The notes beneath the pieces are model-generated. The model was not told where the DNA came from. It searched no databases and saw only the letters and a program-made list of their open reading frames with translations. Below are positions 1-10,971 of a DNA stretch of 64,000 bases, piece after piece. Numbering within the stretch: position 1 is the first letter of the stretch; each line of letters opens with the position of its first letter. Source of the stretch: Poa pratensis (Eukaryota; Streptophyta; Magnoliopsida; Poales; Poaceae); assembly GCA_947311845.1 (NCBI GenBank), contig CAMZMU010000075.1, forward strand, positions 19,877,366 to 19,941,365, read 5' to 3'. Position numbers and translations under genes: made by a program.

Positions 1-1134
1 GGAAAAACCATCAACTTACTACCTATGACTCCAGATGCTATATTAAATGATGCGAAAGCTAGAGCCTCAAACAATAGTAGTAAGGTGGATGTTGTGCATG
101 CATTGCTTGCTTTTAATTCTCCAATTTATGATTTCGATGTGACAAATGTTGAGCACGTACAGCCTGATCAGAACGACCTTGATTGCATGCATGATATTAA
201 TACTATTTCCAGTTACGGTACACACATGAAGTATCATTACCGCTCAGTCTCTCATGAGATGTGCGTCACTTATATTTGCAAACAAGGTTGCTTGTCTGGT
301 TTTCCCTTGCTTTCTTGGATCAATATTTTTCAGGCTATGGAAAGCCGAGGACGGCTTTATTTTCAAGAAAGGGAGTATGATGAGAACATGACCCCTGTCG
401 ATACGACCAAAAATATTGTGCACACATATTATTATCGGAGATGCACACATGCTACTAGCTGATCAAGACGCTGCCATGCACAAGAGGATCACATGTACGT
501 ACGATGGCCAGGTTTTCAAGAAGCTAGCTGATCAATACGCTATCAAGAAGCTAGCTGATCAAGACGCTGTCATGCGCATGAACGAGGAAAGGACAAGTTG
601 GGTTTGCCACGTCCAACACAAGGCATCGCATGGGCCAGCTCTCGAAGCCCACGAAGAGGCGCGACACCAGGAAGACTCGACGGCCGACGTTTCCGACTTG
701 GTGACCGCGACATCCAATAAATAGTCAGCCGCCGGCTAGGGTTTAGATGGGTTTTGTTTAGAGAAGTTTAGCTCCTGCTACTTTTATTTGTCTACGCTCG
801 TAGCGGCTAGTGCGACCGTCCAGACAATCTTTCGGAACCCCAACTTTTGTGTTTGAGATTATTATTCATCTAGCATATCCGCAATTTCAGATTGCTTACG
901 CTATTGTTTTCTTGCTTGTTCTTCGATTTGCACGCAGGAAACGTCCTTCGTGGACAGGTTGATCGTGTCGTTGGCTCGGTCGATAACATCGTGGAGTTGG
1001 TTCAGCGATTGCCGTGGACATCAGTCGTGTACGGTTCTCCCTGTACGGTTGGTAGCCGAATCGTGAGAGTCAAATCCTCTCCAAATCGTAGTTATCCTCT
1101 CTCATCGAAAGATCGGGAACCCTAGAACACATCA
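1..1134 (+). mobile_element. Truncated 3' end of an unidentified LTR retrotransposon
   Basis: Two overlapping degraded reading frames (25-462 and 416-724) are followed by a non-coding stretch that reads like a cereal retrotransposon LTR: a pyrimidine-rich run, TTCAGATTGCTTACGC near 887, and a conserved-looking tail ending CCCTAGAACACA. The coding part has no recognisable protease, reverse transcriptase or integrase motif. It contains a short repeat, KLADQDA-like, at 454-565. The right edge abuts the truncated LTR of the next element at 1134/1135 with no target duplication visible, so the junction is probably a deletion. Assignment to a retrotransposon is inference from composition and from its neighbour. 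Confidence 0.35.
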
Positions 1135-1972
1135 AACCCACTATCTAGCATAAATACTCACTCTTGGAGTTACAAGCATCTACTTGGCCAAAGCATCTAC
1201 TAGTAACGGAAAGCATGCAAGATCATAAATAACATATAAGATAGATTGATAATCAACTTGACATAGTATTCAATATTCATCGGATCCCAGCAAACACAAC
1301 ATGTAGCATTACAATAAGATGATCTTGATCATGATAGGCAGCTCACAAGATCTAAACATGATAGCATAAAGTGGAGAGACAACCATCTAGCTACTGCCAT
1401 GGACCCGTAGTCCAAGGATGAACTACTCACGCATCACTCCGGAGGCAGGCATGGTGATGTAGAGCCCTCCGGTGATGATTCCCCTCTCCGGCAGGGTGCC
1501 GGGAAGAGCTTCTGAACCCTCCCGAGCTAGGGTTGACGGCGGCGGCGTCTCTGAACTTTTCGTGGATAATGGCTCGGGTATTTAGGGTTTTCGCGTCGGG
1601 AAGAATAAATAGGCGAAAGGGCGGCGGCTGCGGAGCCACGAGGGCCCCACACCACCCCACACGCGGCAGGGGGGCCGCGGCCCCATGGTGTGGGTGCCAC
1701 GTGGCCCCCTCCGTCTCTCCTCTGGACTCCGTCTTCGTGTTGGAAAAATAGGAGGTTCTGTCCAAGTTTCGTCCAATTCCGAGAATATTTCCAGACTAGC
1801 TTTTCTGGAATACAAAAACAGCAGAAAACAGGAACTGGCACTGTGGCATCTTGTTAATAGGTTAGTCCCAGAAAATGCATAAAAATGCTATGAAGTGTAT
1901 ATAAAACATGTAACAATTGGTATAATATCAACATGGAACATCAGAAATTATAGATACGTTTGAGACGTATCA
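1135..1972 (-). mobile_element. 3' LTR (truncated) of minus-strand Gypsy-type element
   Basis: Read on the minus strand it starts TGATACGTCTCAAACGTATC at 1972 and matches 6703-7545 almost base for base (838 against 843 bp). The matching copy continues beyond 6703 to about 5966, so this copy has lost roughly 0.7 kb of its 3' end at 1135. The core holds a GC-rich segment (1600-1730) with several spurious overlapping reading frames. A polypurine-like tract (AAGCTTGGGGATGC on the minus strand) lies directly upstream of the LTR start, as expected for a 3' LTR. Confidence 0.85.
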
Positions 1973-4689
1973 AGCATCCCCAAGCTTAGTTCTACTCGTC
2001 CTCGAGTAGGTAAAACGATAAAAACAAAATAATTTCTGAGGTGACATGCTACAATCATAATCTTGATCAAATAATATGTAAAGCACATGTTATGAATGAA
2101 GTGATCCAGGTCAATGGTCTATAGTTTGCTAGCAAGTAGATAATGAGCAAACAACTGAATCATATAAGCAAAAACTTTTCATGAATAGTACTTTCGAGAC
2201 AAGCATCAAGAGTTTTGCATAAGAGTTAACTCATAAAGCAATAGATTCTAAGTAAAAGGTATTTAACCAACACAAAGGAAGATTTAAGTTTCAGCAATTG
2301 CTTTCAACTTATATATCTCATGGATATTTGTCAACACAAAGCATATAATAAGTGCAATATACGAGCATATAAAAATTGTTGCACCAAAGTTGACACTAGT
2401 GTTTGCTTCTAAGATAGAAAGAAGTAGGAAAACTGACTCAACATAAAAGTAAAAGAAAGGCCCTTCGCAGAGGGAAGCAGGGATTAAATCATGTGCTAGA
2501 GCTTTTTAAGTTTTTGAAATCATATAGAGAGTAAAAATAAGTTTTGAGAGGTGTTTGTTAATTGTCAACGAATCAGAAAATGGAAAGTACAATATGACCC
2601 CTGCCAACCAGACTTTTAAGAGCGGCTCCCATGAAGGACGTTATTTCTACCAGCAAGGCAGATCATCCCTCTTTCTCTTTTGTTTACACATGCAGATATT
2701 TCACTGTTTGTCATTGCTTGACTGATAAATCAGGGCAAAAATGTGAAGAGAATTAAGCGGTTAAAGTTGTAATTAATTGGGACTGGGCACCCCATTTGCC
2801 AGCTCTTTTTGCAAAATTAATGGATAAGCGGATGTATATGCCGCTAGTCCGGTGGTAAAGTCTGTTTGACAGTTGACATAAAGACATCCACCCCGTCCTC
2901 ATGAGCTTGGTAAACATTGACACAAAATAGGAGTAATAATTTTGAATAGTTTAAAGGTAGCACATGAAAAATTTACTTGGAATGGCAAGGAAATACCACA
3001 TATAGGTAGTTATGGTGGACACAGATGGCATGGATTTTGGCTCAAGGTTTTGGATGCACGAGCATTCCCTCTCAGTACAGAGTTTAGGCTAGCAAGGTTA
3101 TTTGAAGCAAACACAGGATATCAACCGACACAGCAAGGCTTATATGAAAACATATTGCAAGCATTATAAGACTCTACACTGTCTTCCTTGTTAACCAAAC
3201 CCTTTTACTAGAAAATATCTAGACCTTAGAGATACCAATCATGCAAACCAAATTTCAACGAGCTTTACGGTAGTTCTTCATTAATAGGTTTTAACTACAT
3301 GATACAAAAGCTTAAACATGAACTACTTGATAACTCAAAACAATTGACAAGTATCAAATTATCCAATACAATGATCTACAAGAATATGTAAGCTTTTTCC
3401 ATTATACCATCTACCACATGCAACATTTTCTGTTCCAACCAAACACCAATCAATTTATTTCAACATAAACTCTCCAAACAATTATAAGTGAAGCAAGAGA
3501 GTACTTTCTTTAAAAGAACTAACAGCTCTGAATAAGAGATGCATGCAAAACAGGAGCTAAAAGCATAGCAATAGCTAGATAAGAATACTCAACAAGTATA
3601 AGTGAAGAATAGGAGTATTCATATGAAAAAGCGGAGCGTGTCTCTCTCCCAATCAAGAATGCTGGGGTCCAATCAAGTTGACCATAAGAAAAATAAAATA
3701 CTGAAAATAAAAGCACACAGACGCTCCAAGTAAAGCACATATGATGTGAAAGAATTAAAATATAGTTTCACTAGAGATGACCTGATAAGTTGCTGATGAA
3801 GAAGGGGATGCCTTGGGCATCCCCAAGCTTAGACGCTTGAGTCTTCTTGAAATATGCTGGGGTGATCCATGGGAGCATCCCCAAGCTTAAGCTCTTCACT
3901 CTTCTTGATCACATTATATCATCCTTCTCTCTTGACCCTTGAAAACTTCCGCCACACCAAACTCAAAGTAATTCTCATTAGAGGGTTAGTGCACAATCAA
4001 AAACTCACATGTTCTATAAGGACACAAACATGACCGTTACTTTTAACATTAGCTACTGCCACTGATGTTATGTGAAGCTCTTCACCCTAAAAAAGAATTC
4101 CACTCAACACTAGTAAAAGAGAGAATGCGAAAAATAAAAGACAGAATCTGTCTAAACAGAACAGTCCGCAAAGACGAATTTTTTCGAGGCACTTACGTTG
4201 CTCAGATCGAAAAACTTTAAACTAACGAAAGATGCGTACATATCTGAGGATCACGCACAAAAATTGCAGATTTAAATAATTTTTCTGTGATTTTACAGAA
4301 TTAAAACGGTGAACAGCAGAAATCTGTTCCTGCGCAGAAATCCAAATCTAGCATCATCTTCCTATTAGAGGCAATACTTGGCACAACAATGCGATAAAAT
4401 AAAGATACAAAGGAATTGTTACAGAAGTAAACAACTCCTTGACAAAACTGAAAACAAAAGATAATGGGTTGCCTCCCAAAAGCGCTTTCTTTAATGCCTT
4501 TTAGCTAGGCTTGAAGATTTTAATGATGCTCTCATAAGAATAAGAGTTGAAAAACAAAAGAGAGCATCAAGAGGCAAATATCAAACACATTTAAGTCTAA
4601 CCCACTTCTATGCAAAGGAATCTTAACAAAATAAATTATTGAAGCATAAAGCAACTAGCATAGAAAGATGAAACAAATAAACTTCAAAA

Positions 4690-5690
4690 CTTTCAACATA
4701 AGAGAGGTGTTTTAGTGACTTGAAAACTTTTACAACCATATTTTCCTCTCTCATAATAACTTTCAGTAGCATCATGAACAAACTCAACAATATAACTATC
4801 ACATAAAGCATGCTTTTCATGATCTACAAACACATAATTTTTATTAAGCTCAAAAAGTGGGGTCATTAAACCCACTTTTGACAATAGTAGTATAATAAAT
4901 ATCATTAGGCAATATAGGACCATCATCAAGAGCATTATCATATATAACATTAGGGAGCACATTTTTACTTTCTGCAATTTCCTTTTCTTGAGTCAAGGAG
5001 CTTGTTACTTCAAATTTATCAAAAGGAGATATTTCAATAGAATCATGACATTCAACAATATAGCATTTTCCTCCTTAGGTAGGCATGGAGGGTAATCATA
5101 TAATGTAAGAGTTAAAGAGTTACTATCATTAGAAGGTAGATCCTCCTTTTGTTCATCACTCTCTTCCTCTTTTTCATCCAATGAGCCAGTTTCAGCAATT
5201 TCTTCTCCCACAGGTTCCTGAAAGGTAGCAAGTTGTTCTGGAGAATAAGTTTTCTCAAGAAATTCAGTGATATAAGGATTATCATTGTAATATTCAAGGC
5301 AATAACCAAGTATAGCAAAATTTCAGATTTATAAGGAGAATCATCATCTTGAATATAACCAGCAATTTCATAGGCACCCTTAAAAACAAAAAATTCTTCA
5401 GTTTGTTCAAGATTACCAAAGTCATAGTTTCCTTTAGCATAAGCAGCCAAGGTTTCATTATCATTATAATCACATTGGAAAGGGAGGTGTTTATGCCTTC
5501 TACAACATAAAGATTCATTAAAGCAGTAGGATTCATCATAAGTAGAGCACAAGTTCTTAGCAAAATAATTCAATCTACTTATTTGTTTCCATAAATGTCC
5601 CTTTTTAGAAAAGCGGTATTCCTTATAATAATTTTGTTGTTCCTCGTGAACCCACTTAGCCAACAAGATTTTGTTTCAAAGAGAAGACCA
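4690..5690 (-). pseudogene. Broken accessory ORF of the pol-less retroelement
   Basis: Minus-strand coding-like region seen as consecutive frames (5112-5666, 5005-5211, 4693-4977, 4623-4820) that join into one protein-like sequence after frameshifts. It begins near MLAKWVHEEQQNYYKEYRFS, is rich in Asp, Glu, Asn and Tyr, and has an acidic stretch (DEKEEESDEQKEDL) in the middle. I see no enzyme motif and no clear gag signature. In related cereal elements I recall a similar protein of unknown function at this place. It may be a diverged gag or an element-specific accessory protein. The disrupted frame suggests it is no longer made from this copy. Confidence 0.5.
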
Positions 5691-5866
5691 TTGATAGAAG
5701 TAAACAACTAGACATAATAACAAACCGAAATAAACTAGATGCAGAAACTAATTTTTTTGTTTTTTGATAAATAAAGCAAACAAGACAAGATAAAAATAAA
5801 CTAAGCAAGACAATAACAAAGTAAAGAGATTGGAAGCGTGAAACTCCCCTTGCAGAAATCCTCTTG

Positions 5867-5965
5867 CTCCCCGCAACGGCGCCAGAAAATATGGCGTGTG
5901 GAAGGGAAGAAGGAGATTTCTGAACCGAAGTGCTTCGCTCCCCGGCAACGGCGCCAGAAAATATG
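5867..5965 (-). other. Duplicated primer-binding site region
   Basis: On the minus strand TGGCGCCGTTGCCGGGGAG (5938-5956) has the form of the primer-binding sites used by many cereal Gypsy elements. A near-identical copy, with one G fewer, lies 71 bp further into the element (5867-5885), each preceded by CATATTTTC. Which copy primes is not decidable; the one nearer the LTR (5938-5956) is in the normal place. Confidence 0.6.
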
Positions 5966-7545
5966 CTTGATTGCGTGGATCACACGTTCGTTGGGAGACC
6001 CCAAGAGGAAGGTATGATGCAGTGTAGCAGCAGTTTTCCCTCAGTATGAAACCAAGGTTTAATCGAACCAGTAGGAGCAAGAAATCACTTCTGAAGGTTG
6101 TCAGTGGCGCGCTGACGTGGAATCTGCACACAACACAATCAAACTACTTTGCCCCAACGAAACAGTGAGGTTGTCAATCTCACCGGCTTGCTGAAAACAA
6201 AGGATTAAACGTATGGTGTGGAAAACAGTAGTAAATTGCAGAGAATGAAAAGGAACAGTGTTTGCAGTTGGTTGTATTATCAGTGTAAAAGAATGGACCG
6301 GGGTCCACAGTTCACTAGTGGTGTCTCTCCATAAAAGATAACTAACATGCTGGGTGAACAAATTACAGCTGGGCAATTGACAAAATATTGAGCGCATGAC
6401 AATGCATATATATGACATGATGATTACTATGATATTCATGTGGGCATTACGACAAAATACATAGACCGTTATCCAACAACGTCTATGACTAATAATCCAC
6501 CGCCAGGTTGTCATACCGAGTTCCCGTTGGTATTAAGTTGCAAGCAACGGATAATTGCATTAAGTAATGTGCGTAATGTAAACAAATGCATTAGACCTAA
6601 CGGCGCACCTTAAGCTAAGCATCGGTTATTTTATCCCTAGTGGCAACATCACATCCACAATCTTAGAAGTTATTGTCACTCTCCCAGATTACCGGAGGCA
6701 TGAACCCACTATCTAGCATAAATACTCACTCTTGGAGTTACAAGCATCTACTTGGCCAAAGCATCTACTAGTAACGGAAAGCATGCAAGATCATAAATAA
6801 CATATAAGATAGATTGATAATCAACTTGACATAGTATTCAATATTCATCGGATCCCAGCAAACACAACATGTAGCATTACAATAAGATGATCTTGATCAT
6901 GATAGGCAGCTCACAAGATCTAAACATGATAGCATAAAGTGGAGAGACAACCATCTAGCTACTGCCATGGACCCGTAGTCCAAGGATGAACTACTCACGC
7001 ATCACTCCGGAGGCAGGCATGGTGATGTAGAGCCCTCCGGTGATGATTCCCCTCTCCGGCAGGGTGCCGGGAAGAGCTTTGAACCCTCCCGAGCTAGGGT
7101 TGACGGCGGCGGCGTCTCTAGAACTTTTCGTGGATAATGGCTTGGGTATTTAGGGTTTTCGCGTCGGGAAGAATAAATAGGCGAAAGGGCGGCGGCTGTG
7201 GAGCCACGAGGGCCCCACACCACCCCACGGCGCGGCAGGGGGGCCCACGCGGCCCCATGGTGTGGGTGCCACGTGGCCCTCCTCTGTCTCTCCTCTGGAC
7301 TCCGTCTTCGTGTTGGAAAAATAGGAGGTTCTGTCCAAGTTTCGTCCAATTCCGAGAATATTTCCAGACTAGCTTTTCTGGAATACAAAAACAGCAGAAA
7401 ACAGGAACTAGCACTGTGGCATCTTGTTAATAGGTTAGTCCCAGAAAATGCATAAAAATGCTATGAAGTGTATATAAAACATGTAACAATTGGTATAATA
7501 TCAACATGGAACATCATAAATTATAGATACGTTTGAGACGTATCA
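5966..7545 (-). mobile_element. 5' LTR of minus-strand Gypsy-type element
   Basis: Starts at 7545 (minus strand TGATACG...) and its first 843 bp pair with the truncated 3' LTR. The 3' end is placed at about 5966 because the primer-binding site follows; this end is inferred and could be off by some tens of bases. Flanking bases at the right edge are GCAGT (7546-7550). The partner duplication cannot be checked because the other end is truncated. A third copy of the same family starts at 63220. Confidence 0.8.
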
Positions 7546-8090
7546 GCAGTCCGGCAGCACAGTACTCTTGCTGGACAGCACCATCACCGCCCTGCACCTT
7601 GCCATCAAGTGGGCGGGCGTCAGCCCCTGTAAAAATGAGCGTGGGTGGTTACTTGCTCAATTGCCCTATAGCTATTCACAAAAAACTCATAATATTCTTG
7701 TAGATTTCCGAAGAACAAGAATCAAAATTGGCAAGAGTGTATAATGCATATACATAATTCCGTACCTTTTGGAAATCCTTGGAGATGGTTACAAGGAAAG
7801 CAACCAGCACGTCCTTGGTCCGCTTCTTGGGGTCGCTGACTGCGGGTCTCGACAAGCACCTGTCGCCCTTCAACCGTAGTCGGGGTGGAGAGGGGGATCC
7901 GGCTTCCACTCCAGGAGCCTCTGCCGGATCCCTCCAAGTACGCGCGGTCGCCAGTGCTGATGATCCGTTGGAGAAGAAATAGCTCATCCATGGATGCCGG
8001 AGTGGAGTTGTCGCTGCGGACCAGGCTGGTGGCGGCCAACGGGTGCATGGCGAGCCTGGAGACCGCCGAGGAAAAGTGAGGCGAGGTTGA
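7546..8090 (-). pseudogene. Unidentified gene fragments
   Basis: GC-rich coding-like pieces with a frameshift on the minus strand: 7676-7987 includes DPKKRTKDVLVAFLVTISKD followed by FQK and a GTACGG splice-donor-like end near 7765, and 7722-8048 carries LVRSDNSTPASMDELFLLQR upstream of it. A separate plus-strand piece at 7546-7630 reads as STVLLLDSTITALHLAIKWA. I do not recognise the protein. The pattern (short exon-like blocks, splice-like edges, no complete frame) is that of a transposon-captured or decayed gene. Confidence 0.3.
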
Positions 8091-8099
8091 CTCCTTAGG

Positions 8100-8400
8100 T
8101 GTCAGCTTCGGGCTGCGGGAGGAGAAGTTGAGGGAGAGGAGGCCTCCATGGACCAGCTCGCCGGTGGGAGGAGGGGGTGCTGCCGTGGATCGGCGTGACG
8201 GCGGGAGGAGGAGGGCGTCATGGACCAGCGGCAGGGCCGCGGCGGCGGGAGGAGGGGTGGCCGGGCGTCATGGACCAGCGCGCCTACAGGGAGAAGGCAG
8301 CTGGGAAGGGCGGCCGCCATGGACCAGCCACAGGGGAGTCTTGCCGTAGGTGGTGATGAAGTGGAAGGGGGCGGTGGTGCTGTGAGAGACTGAGATTATC
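8100..8400. repeat. GC-rich imperfect minisatellite
   Basis: Irregular repeats built on GGCGGGAGGAGG and CATGGACCAGC; the latter occurs near 8146, 8218, 8269 and 8309. Reading frames here are compositional. From 8400 to 8829 the sequence is AT-rich and I see nothing further. Confidence 0.5.
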
Positions 8401-9777
8401 TCGGGCAAGTGTTCGTCGGTGCTGATATTTTCTTAGTATATTGGGCAATTTTCTTATATCAGAAATAGTGAGTAGTAGGTATGTGTTTACGATTTTGAAA
8501 GTTTTATAGAATTAGTTCAGTTATCTCAATGATTGAGTTAAAGGTTTTATAAATAATATAATTAAAATGTTATAACCATGAAGGTCATCTTGTGTTATCT
8601 GGATGTTACATTTCATGGAGTACTTCACAGGAGATATATTTTGCTTCGTATTGTGAATATTTTATGTTGTATCAGAATATTAAAAAATAGCTATTTGATT
8701 TTAGGTTCATATGACTTATTTTAGAACAAAATTAGCTGTTATTTTGGTCGACTCGGAATTGAATGGTGATGATATAAGAAACCGAGACTTTAAGGATGAC
8801 GAGGAATTATTGATCGCATAAAGAGATGGTGAAAGTGCATGTGCGCTCATGTGTGGTTTTGTTAATTAATGACAATCTCTGTGGACAAATGTTTGCATTG
8901 AGATATTTTTATAGATCTTGTCCATGAAGAAGATTGGAGTTCATGCGTTGGACTCTAGAAGATTATATGATGACCAAGATTCTATCCAAGGGTTTATATG
9001 AAGAATGGTCATTTAGAGTTGAGCTTATTGCAAGCATGGCTTGGAAAAGAAGATTGAGTGAACATTCATGTTTATCTCCAAGCCATCATCTATATCAAGA
9101 GAAGAAGATAAAGTGCAAGTGGATACATAAAGACGGAGCTTAGCAAGGCTCTCCCATAATGGTGTATGGGGGAGTATTTGGAGAAGCCTTCATCAAGCAT
9201 GTGCTAGCAAGCACAATCAAGAAAGGTGTTCCAACTTGAGAGAGTCAAGATCGGCATCATCTAGCTCAAGTGGAATGCGCAAGGCAAAGGTATGATCTTG
9301 ATAGGATTTCTATTTTACCGGTCTCATGGTGTTAGTGTGAGACCGGGTCATAGGATAGACGGCGTACTATCAAGAGGGGCTCTCAAGTGAGTAACTTGAT
9401 CGCATCTTTGTGGAGAGCTCAAATCTTTGCATACTTGGCATCATCATCTTTCTTGGTTCTAATTTGGCTTTTATCCATGTGAAGATTTAGAGCTTGTGTT
9501 CATCTCCATACCAAGCTCTAGTTCATCAAAAATGAATTTCATATGCATATCTTGTTGCGTTTTTCTTGTTGGAAGTTTTACCAGTTTGTCTTTTCAAAGA
9601 GAGGTCAAACTCTCTCTTTGTGTCTTCCTCCTCACATGATGGACTACGATGTTTCTCTGCATAATCTTGAAGAGCTCTTCGTTGCGATTCCAACGAGCCT
9701 AAGATCATCGAAATCGGAGTCCGGATGAAAAAGATATTGCAGTTTTCGTATTGCTATTTCTGTCAGTTTTCTGCAGA

Positions 9778-9938
9778 CCGGATATTCCGGGTCAAATTCA
9801 GACCGGAATATTCGGGCCTCAGGAAAATTGGCGAAACTCGATTTTGCATCGCTTTGCGTGAGCCTCTGGACTCGGCCGGATATTTGGGCCGGATTTTTCC
9901 TCCAGGGCCGAAAATTCCGGCCTGGCCAGAATATCCGG
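9778..9938. promoter_or_regulatory. Cluster of CCGGAATATCCGG-type palindromes in the LTR U3
   Basis: Five 13-bp near-palindromes lie in 161 bp ending 38 bp before the TATA box: CCGGATATTCCGG (9778), CCGGAATATTCGG (9803), CCGGATATTTGGG (9876), CCGAAAATTCCGG (9908) and CCAGAATATCCGG (9926). The 3' LTR has the same five (17848, 17873, 17946, 17978, 17996), four of them with CCGG at both ends. The 9803 copy contains GAATATTC, a minimal heat-shock-element form (GAAnnTTC). A role as enhancer is inference. Confidence 0.5.
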
Positions 9939-9975
9939 CTTCCCCTGTTTCCAACGGCTAGATTTTGGGAGGGGC

Positions 9976-9983
9976 TATAAATA
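9976..9983 (+). promoter_or_regulatory. LTR TATA box
   Basis: TATAAATA in a GC-rich setting (GGGGC before, CCCCTCC after), followed by a long CT-rich stretch, as in retrotransposon promoters. The same box is at 34435-34442 in the detached part of the 3' LTR. Confidence 0.7.
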
Positions 9984-10920
9984 CCCCTCCCCTTCTTCTT
10001 CCTTGGGGCAGCACTTTTTTTCTCTCTCTCCCACCATTGTTGACCTTGAAAAGCTTGCCCATCTCTCAATTCCTCCCATGATTCTTACATATCTTTGAGG
10101 GAAAAGAGAGAGAGATATAGATCTACATTTCCACCAATCCATCTCTCCTCTAAGTGAGGGGAACCTAGTAGATCTTGATCTTGGAGTTCTTGTGTGGATC
10201 TCTTCTTTGTTCTTCCTCTCTTCTCCTCCACAAGCATTAGTTTCTTTTGGTGGGATTTGAGAGTGAAAGATTTGAGCACTTGTGCTCTTGCCATTGCATG
10301 CATTGTGCATCGGTTTGTGCTCTCCACGAGGATTCGTGAAAGTTGAAAATTTGTGAGCTTGTTACTCTTGGGTCTTTGGAATCTAGACGCCTTTTGTGGT
10401 GGTTGAGATCTTTTGTGCTCACTTGGGAGCTCCCAATCCTTTTGTGGGTTATGCCTCAAGATTGTTGTAAAGTCTCCGGATTCCGCCTTGAAAGATTCCG
10501 ATAGTGGAAGGTGAACCGAGTTTTTGGGTAAGGTTCATCGGAGAATAGGGTGAGGCCATTTGTGGCTTTTGAGTTTGAAACTCACACCCCTCCAACGAGA
10601 CGTACTCCCCTAAAAAGGAGGAACTCGGGAATAGATCATCGTCTCCGCGTGCCTCGGTTATTTCTATACCCGAGCTCTTTACTTATGCACTCTACATTGT
10701 GATAGCCTTCGTGCTTGAAGTATTATATCTTGCTATCACCTTGTTGCTTGTCTTGCTTAGCATAAGTTGTTGGTGCACATAGTTGAGCCTAGAATATTTA
10801 GGTTGTTGGCTTGTTAAATTAAACACCTAGTTTTATTCCGCATTTATCAAGCCTAAACCGAAAAAGTTTTAAATCGCCTATTCACCCCCCCCCTCTAGGC
10901 GACATCATTGTCCTTTCAAT

Positions 10921-10932
10921 TGGTATCAGAGC
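10921..10932 (+). other. Primer-binding site (initiator tRNA-Met type)
   Basis: TGGTATCAGAGC, two bases after the LTR end. This is the standard complement of initiator tRNA-Met used by plant Copia and some Gypsy elements. Confidence 0.9.
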
Positions 10933-10971
10933 CTCGGCTCTCTTTTTGAGCTTTACCGCCTAGAGAGTAAA

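Larger units (their letters stand above)
1973..5965 (-). mobile_element. Internal region of a pol-less LTR retrotransposon
   Basis: AT-rich internal domain between the two LTRs. No gag zinc knuckle, reverse transcriptase, RNase H or integrase is visible on either strand, so the element must be non-autonomous. The only coding-like stretch is at about 4690-5690 (minus). The box GCATCCCCAAGCTTA, which includes the polypurine tract, occurs three times (1974-1988, 3817-3831, 3875-3889). The remaining 1990-3800 is AT-rich leader-like sequence without recognised features. Confidence 0.7.
8830..10918 (+). mobile_element. 5' LTR of Copia-type retrotransposon (intact, 2,089 bp)
   Basis: Starts TGAAAGTGCATG and ends CCTTTCA, giving matching inverted ends (TGAAAG/CTTTCA). 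A tRNA-iMet type primer-binding site follows two bases later. The first 1,141 bp align without net length change to 16900-18040, and the next roughly 325 bp to 34430-34752, so the partner LTR is split into two blocks. It carries a TATA box at 9976, a pyrimidine-rich leader after it, and a cluster of palindromic motifs upstream. Confidence 0.92.

Noticed and set aside
1427..1841. Overlapping 100-codon frames in the GC-rich part of the Gypsy-type LTR
   Set aside because: The same frames recur in the other LTR copies (7002-7455, 63248-63616) with frame changes and have no protein signature; the segment is LTR U3/R sequence.
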